24,945 bases of DNA. It comes from CAYQDR01 sp964416315 (GTDB lineage: Bacteria; Methylomirabilota; Methylomirabilia; Rokubacteriales; DASRDR01). The translations under genes were made by a program, and so were the position numbers. The stretch spans positions 1-24,945 of the forward strand of contig CAYQDR010000070.1 in NCBI GenBank assembly GCA_964416315.1, written 5' to 3'. The notes beneath the pieces were generated by a model. The model was not told the origin of the DNA, made no database searches, and worked only from the letters and a program-made list of their open reading frames with translations. Below are positions 22,099 through 24,945 of this stretch, in pieces. Positions within the stretch are counted from its first letter, which is position 1. Each line of letters starts with the position of its first letter.

Positions 22099-24203
22099 GC
22101 GACCTCGTGCGGCCGGCGTGGCGGATCATCGGGTCCCCCCGCACCCCCGCCCCCTTTCGTCCAGATCGCCGGGACGGCTCGGGCCTGCGACCCTCGCGAT
22201 GTCCCGTCCCTCCGGCCGCCTCAGGGGGGGAGGGGAGCCGCCTGCCTCCCCGTCGACGTCGCAGGGTCGAGTTGGCCCTCGTTGCCCTCGTCCTCCTCCC
22301 CGTCGCCGCCGCCGCCCACGGCGAGCACGGCGCGGCGAAGCCGCTCGGGACGACGAGCGTCGTCACGGTCCAGGGTTACCAGGTGGAGCTCCTCGCCGAT
22401 CCGAGCCCGCCGGTCGCGGGTCGGGAAAGCCGGCTCGTCGCCAAGGTCTTCCGGAGCGACACGCTCGCGCCGGTCTCGGGCGGGCGGGTGCGCGTGAGCC
22501 TGGCCCCCGCGGGCGCGGCGCAGGAGCCCCGGCCGGCACCGGAGGTCACGTGGGCGGGAAGCTACGCGGCGCCCGTCGCGCCGACCCGCCGCGGAGCCCA
22601 CCAGGCCCGCGTCGTCCTCGAGGAGCTCGAGGGGCGGCGCCTCGAGCCGCCGCTCGTCGTGGAGTTCCAGGTCGCCGTCGGGCGCCCGCCCGGGCTGGGC
22701 GCCGCCGTGTGGGCGCTCATGGCGCTCGCCGTCGGCGTCGCCGGCGTCGCCGTCTACGGCGTCGCCCTCCGGGCGAAGCTCGCCCCGACCGACGGGGGCG
22801 CGCTGAACCTCCTCGAGATCCGCTGGCTCCGCGCCCTCCTCACCTCCCGGGCCCTCCAGCCCGTGCTCCAGATCCCGCTGCTCGTGCTCATGGCCATCGT
22901 GGTCGTCGTCGGGCTCACCGACGTGCAGGACGGCGGCGTCAACCTCGCCACGAAGCTCACCTGGACGATCTGGTGGGCCGGGATCATCTTCACGTTCTTC
23001 CTGGCGGGCCGCGTGTGGTGTCTCGCCTGCCCCTTCGGCGCGCTCAACGAGTGGGCCGCGCGCCTCGCGGAGTCGTGGCGGCGCCTCCCCCGGATCTTCC
23101 GGAACATCTGGTGGGCGACGGGGATGTTCGTCCTGCTGACCTGGGCCGACGAGCAGCTCGGGGTCGTGCGCTCTCCCCAGGTCACCGCGTGGATCGTCGT
23201 CTTCTTCGCGGCGCTGGCGATCGCGGTGGGCCTCGTCTACGAGCGCCGCAGCTTCTGCCGCTACCTCTGCCCGATCGGCGGGCTCATCGCGATCTACTCG
23301 ATGACGGCGCCGCTCGAGCTCCGCGCCAAGGTGCGCGCGGTGTGCGCGGCCGACGGCGACAAGGCGTGCTACCGCGGGGGGGGCGCGGTCCGCGGGTGCC
23401 CCATGTTCGAGTTCGCGGGGAGCATGGACCGGAACAATTACTGCACGCTCTGCGCCGCCTGCGTGACCGCCTGCTCGCGCGAGAACCTGGTCCTCCGCTT
23501 CCGAGCCCTCGGCAAGGACCTCTGGGCCTCGGGGCGCCGCGTCCTCGAGGAGGCCTACCTCGCCGTCGCGCTGGTCGGCATCACGCTCCTGGTGACGGCG
23601 CAGATGCTCACGGCGTGGCCGGACTGGGTCTCGGCGCTCGCCCGCTGGCTCCCCGCGGGGGTGCGCGCGAGCCTCAAGCCCGTCACGTACCTCGGGCTCG
23701 TCGAGTCGGTCCTGCTCCTCGGAGGCGCGCTCGTCGTCGGCCCGCTCCTCGTCCTCGCCGCGGCGGCCATCACGGACCGCCTCACCGGCGAGCCCCGCCT
23801 GGGGCTTCGGCGGACGTTCGTGGTCTTCGGCTACATGTTCGTCCCGGTGGGGCTCGCGATGCACCTCGCCCACAACCTCGCGCACCTCCTCCTCGAGGGC
23901 GGCGGGATCGTCCCGGTCGTCCAGCGCGCGGTCCTCCTCTACACCCCGCTCTCCCTCGGGATCCCGGGCTGGGAGCCGGCACCGCTCGCCCCGGAGCCGG
24001 TGGTCGCGCTCCTCCAGATGGGGTTCCTGGCAGGCTTCTTCCTGCTCTCGCTCGCCGCGGGGCATCGCCTCGCGCTCCGCACGTACCCCGATCCCCGGGC
24101 GGCCAGCCGCGCGCTGCTCCCGATGGCCGGGCTGGCCCTGTTGTTCACCCTGCCCGGCATCGTGCTGCTGAATCAGCCGATGGGCATGCGTCACGGCATG
24201 TAG
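22095..24203 (+). CDS. NapH/NosR-like membrane polyferredoxin with an exported N-terminal domain
   Basis: A 702-residue membrane electron-transfer protein. After a signal-like helix (VELALVALVLLPVAAAA, about 58-74) comes HGEHG and a beta-rich periplasmic domain (about 80-200) reminiscent of FixH/CopC-type folds. About ten helices follow. The NapH/NosR motifs are CLACPFGALNEW (C309, C312) and CRYLCPIGG (C388, C392). A ferredoxin segment follows: GCPMFEF, then CTLCAACVTACSREN (C450, C453, C456, C460). It probably moves electrons from quinol to a periplasmic partner. The C-terminus is PMGMRHGM, Met/His-rich. The ATG overlaps the previous stop (ATGA), but residues about 12-55 are encoded by a GC-rich repeat and look unnatural, so translation might begin nearer the signal helix (a TTG at about 22272). 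Confidence 0.85.
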   Translation: MSDLVRPAWRIIGSPRTPAPFRPDRRDGSGLRPSRCPVPPAASGGEGSRLPPRRRRRVELALVALVLLPVAAAAHGEHGAAKPLGTTSVVTVQGYQVELLADPSPPVAGRESRLVAKVFRSDTLAPVSGGRVRVSLAPAGAAQEPRPAPEVTWAGSYAAPVAPTRRGAHQARVVLEELEGRRLEPPLVVEFQVAVGRPPGLGAAVWALMALAVGVAGVAVYGVALRAKLAPTDGGALNLLEIRWLRALLTSRALQPVLQIPLLVLMAIVVVVGLTDVQDGGVNLATKLTWTIWWAGIIFTFFLAGRVWCLACPFGALNEWAARLAESWRRLPRIFRNIWWATGMFVLLTWADEQLGVVRSPQVTAWIVVFFAALAIAVGLVYERRSFCRYLCPIGGLIAIYSMTAPLELRAKVRAVCAADGDKACYRGGGAVRGCPMFEFAGSMDRNNYCTLCAACVTACSRENLVLRFRALGKDLWASGRRVLEEAYLAVALVGITLLVTAQMLTAWPDWVSALARWLPAGVRASLKPVTYLGLVESVLLLGGALVVGPLLVLAAAAITDRLTGEPRLGLRRTFVVFGYMFVPVGLAMHLAHNLAHLLLEGGGIVPVVQRAVLLYTPLSLGIPGWEPAPLAPEPVVALLQMGFLAGFFLLSLAAGHRLALRTYPDPRAASRALLPMAGLALLFTLPGIVLLNQPMGMRHGM
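22135..22154 (-). repeat. Inverted copy of the 20-base G-rich repeat
   Basis: The minus strand reads GGGGGCGGGGGTGCGGGGGG, identical to 16951-16970 on the plus strand. Both copies are followed or preceded by related CCCTCC/GGGGAGGGGAG stretches, so they are probably members of a dispersed repeat family. This copy lies inside the N-terminal coding region of the polyferredoxin. Confidence 0.65.
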
Positions 24204-24383
24204 GCCCAACCCTCCGCCTCCTGCTTGGGGAGCCGCCGCCTCATCGGGGCCACTGCGCCCCACGTCCCTCCTTCGTTTCGGCCGGCCACCGGATGGGGAT
24301 CGCCCTGGTCGGAGACCCGTAAGGCCTCAACACGCTTGGCCGGATGCTAGCGCCCGGCACCTGCGACGGCGAGCCCGACGGCG

Positions 24384-24399
24384 TGGTACGCAAGTTGCT
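24384..24399 (+). promoter_or_regulatory. Sigma-54-like promoter of the Tat iron-sulphur gene
   Basis: TGGTACGCAAGTTGCT matches TGGCACG-N4-TTGCW except for one T, with correct GG-N10-GC spacing. The predicted start is near 24410, giving a 73-base leader. That leader contains a small inverted repeat, CTCAAG (24424-24429) with CTTGAG (24438-24443). Between 24204 and 24383 I see no gene or clear terminator. Confidence 0.62.
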
Positions 24400-24482
24400 T
24401 CACCGCTCACCCGGGGTAAGTGCCTCAAGCTGCTCGCCTTGAGCGAGACGCGCGGTCGAGACCGCCGTCGGGGAGGGCTCAT

Positions 24483-24945
24483 ATGGACACGGACACCAAG
24501 GTGGCGCCCGCGGAACCCCTGTCCCGCCGCCAGCTCGTCGAGCGCCTCTTCGGCATGGGCGCCAGCGCGCTCGCCGTCGCCCTGAGCGCCGGCGGGACCC
24601 TGTCGAACCTTGCTGCGCCTGAGCCCGCCCGGGCGGCGACCCCGGCCGCCGGAATCGCCACGAAGCGCAGGTTCCGCTACGGCATGGTCATCGACACGCG
24701 CCGCTGCGTCGGCTGCCGGGCGTGCGTGGTGGCCTGCAAGGCCGAGAACAAGACGCCGCCGGGCGTCTCCTACACCGTGGTGGTCGAGCAGGCGCTGGGC
24801 AACCGCACGGACGACAAGCCCCTCTTCATGACCAAACCATGCTTCCACTGCGAACGCCCGCCCTGCGTGGACGTCTGCCCCGTGTCGGCCACGTTCAAGC
24901 GCGAGCGCGACGGGATCGTGGTGATCGACTACGACCGCTGCATCG
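24483..24945 (+). CDS. Tat-exported 4Fe-4S ferredoxin subunit of a molybdopterin-type oxidoreductase, 5' part
   Basis: The first 154 residues of an NrfC/PsrB/PhsB/TtrB-type electron-transfer subunit; the rest lies beyond the window. A twin-arginine signal is visible (SRRQLVERLFG, residues about 13-23, then a hydrophobic Ala/Leu stretch), which means it is exported folded with its clusters. The first cysteine groups are CVGCRACVVACKAEN and CFHCERPPCVDVCPVSATFK, followed by VVIDYDRCI, which opens the next cluster. GGGAGG precedes the ATG. In this family the subunit links a catalytic molybdopterin subunit to a membrane quinol protein; the polyferredoxin upstream could interact with it. The partner, and so the substrate (sulphur, tetrathionate, arsenate, nitrite or other), is not visible here. 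Confidence 0.9.
   Translation, partial: MDTDTKVAPAEPLSRRQLVERLFGMGASALAVALSAGGTLSNLAAPEPARAATPAAGIATKRRFRYGMVIDTRRCVGCRACVVACKAENKTPPGVSYTVVVEQALGNRTDDKPLFMTKPCFHCERPPCVDVCPVSATFKRERDGIVVIDYDRCI

Noticed and set aside
1..24945. CRISPR arrays, insertion sequences, tRNA or rRNA genes
   Set aside because: No regularly spaced repeats, transposase motifs, terminal repeats or cloverleaf patterns were seen on reading the window.

Overview
This is a very GC-rich bacterial window with tightly packed genes, many ATGA/GTGA start-stop overlaps, TRAP transport, several sigma-54 activators, periplasmic c-type cytochrome and universal stress proteins. That combination suits a metabolically versatile environmental lineage such as Methylomirabilota/Rokubacteria or a deltaproteobacteria-like group. 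No rRNA or tRNA is present to settle taxonomy, so this is inference.

Layout. (1) 1-3901: the start of a small lipoprotein, a C-terminal scrap of a TRAP large permease, and a complete TRAP transporter split divergently: dctP on the minus strand and dctQM on the plus strand, each with its own TTGACA-type promoter. (2) 4101-9323: a promoter-driven plus-strand cluster with a stand-alone Lrp/AsnC ligand-binding domain, a small exported protein, a D-2-hydroxyacid dehydrogenase and a giant membrane/spermidine-synthase-like/TPR fusion. (3) 9351-13330, minus strand: a small haem-copper-oxidase-like membrane protein with its own promoter, preceded by a five-gene coupled operon (two universal stress proteins, an APH-like kinase, a P-loop kinase fused to CBS domains, a lone receiver). 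This operon starts with an excellent sigma-54 promoter and lies immediately downstream of (4) a PAS histidine kinase/NtrC-type regulator pair (13495-16523). (5) 16977-18179: a tetrahaem cytochrome made of four repeats. (6) 18217-21325: a second kinase/NtrC pair, whose sensor loop is Met/His-rich. (7) 21552-24945: a divergent sigma-54-driven redox operon. It contains a membrane-anchored PCYCGC-type protein, a NapH/NosR-like polyferredoxin, and, behind another sigma-54-like promoter, a Tat-exported 4Fe-4S subunit cut by the window end.

The main discovery candidate is the PCYCGC-type gene. Its apparent stop at 21994-21996 is an in-frame TGA exactly where the family has a conserved cysteine. Translation continues through conserved sequence to a second TGA that overlaps the next start codon. 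A two-part stem-loop with a G in its apical loop starts 7 nt after the TGA, which fits a bacterial SECIS. I infer a selenoprotein with a U-x-x-C redox motif, under sigma-54 control by the neighbouring metal-sensor-like two-component system.

The two NtrC-type regulators each sit next to a good -24/-12 promoter, so regulator and target can be paired by position. Several other genes (the dehydrogenase, both kinases, the oxidase-like protein) have -10 elements placed so that transcription would begin at or a few bases before a start codon, suggesting leaderless mRNAs.
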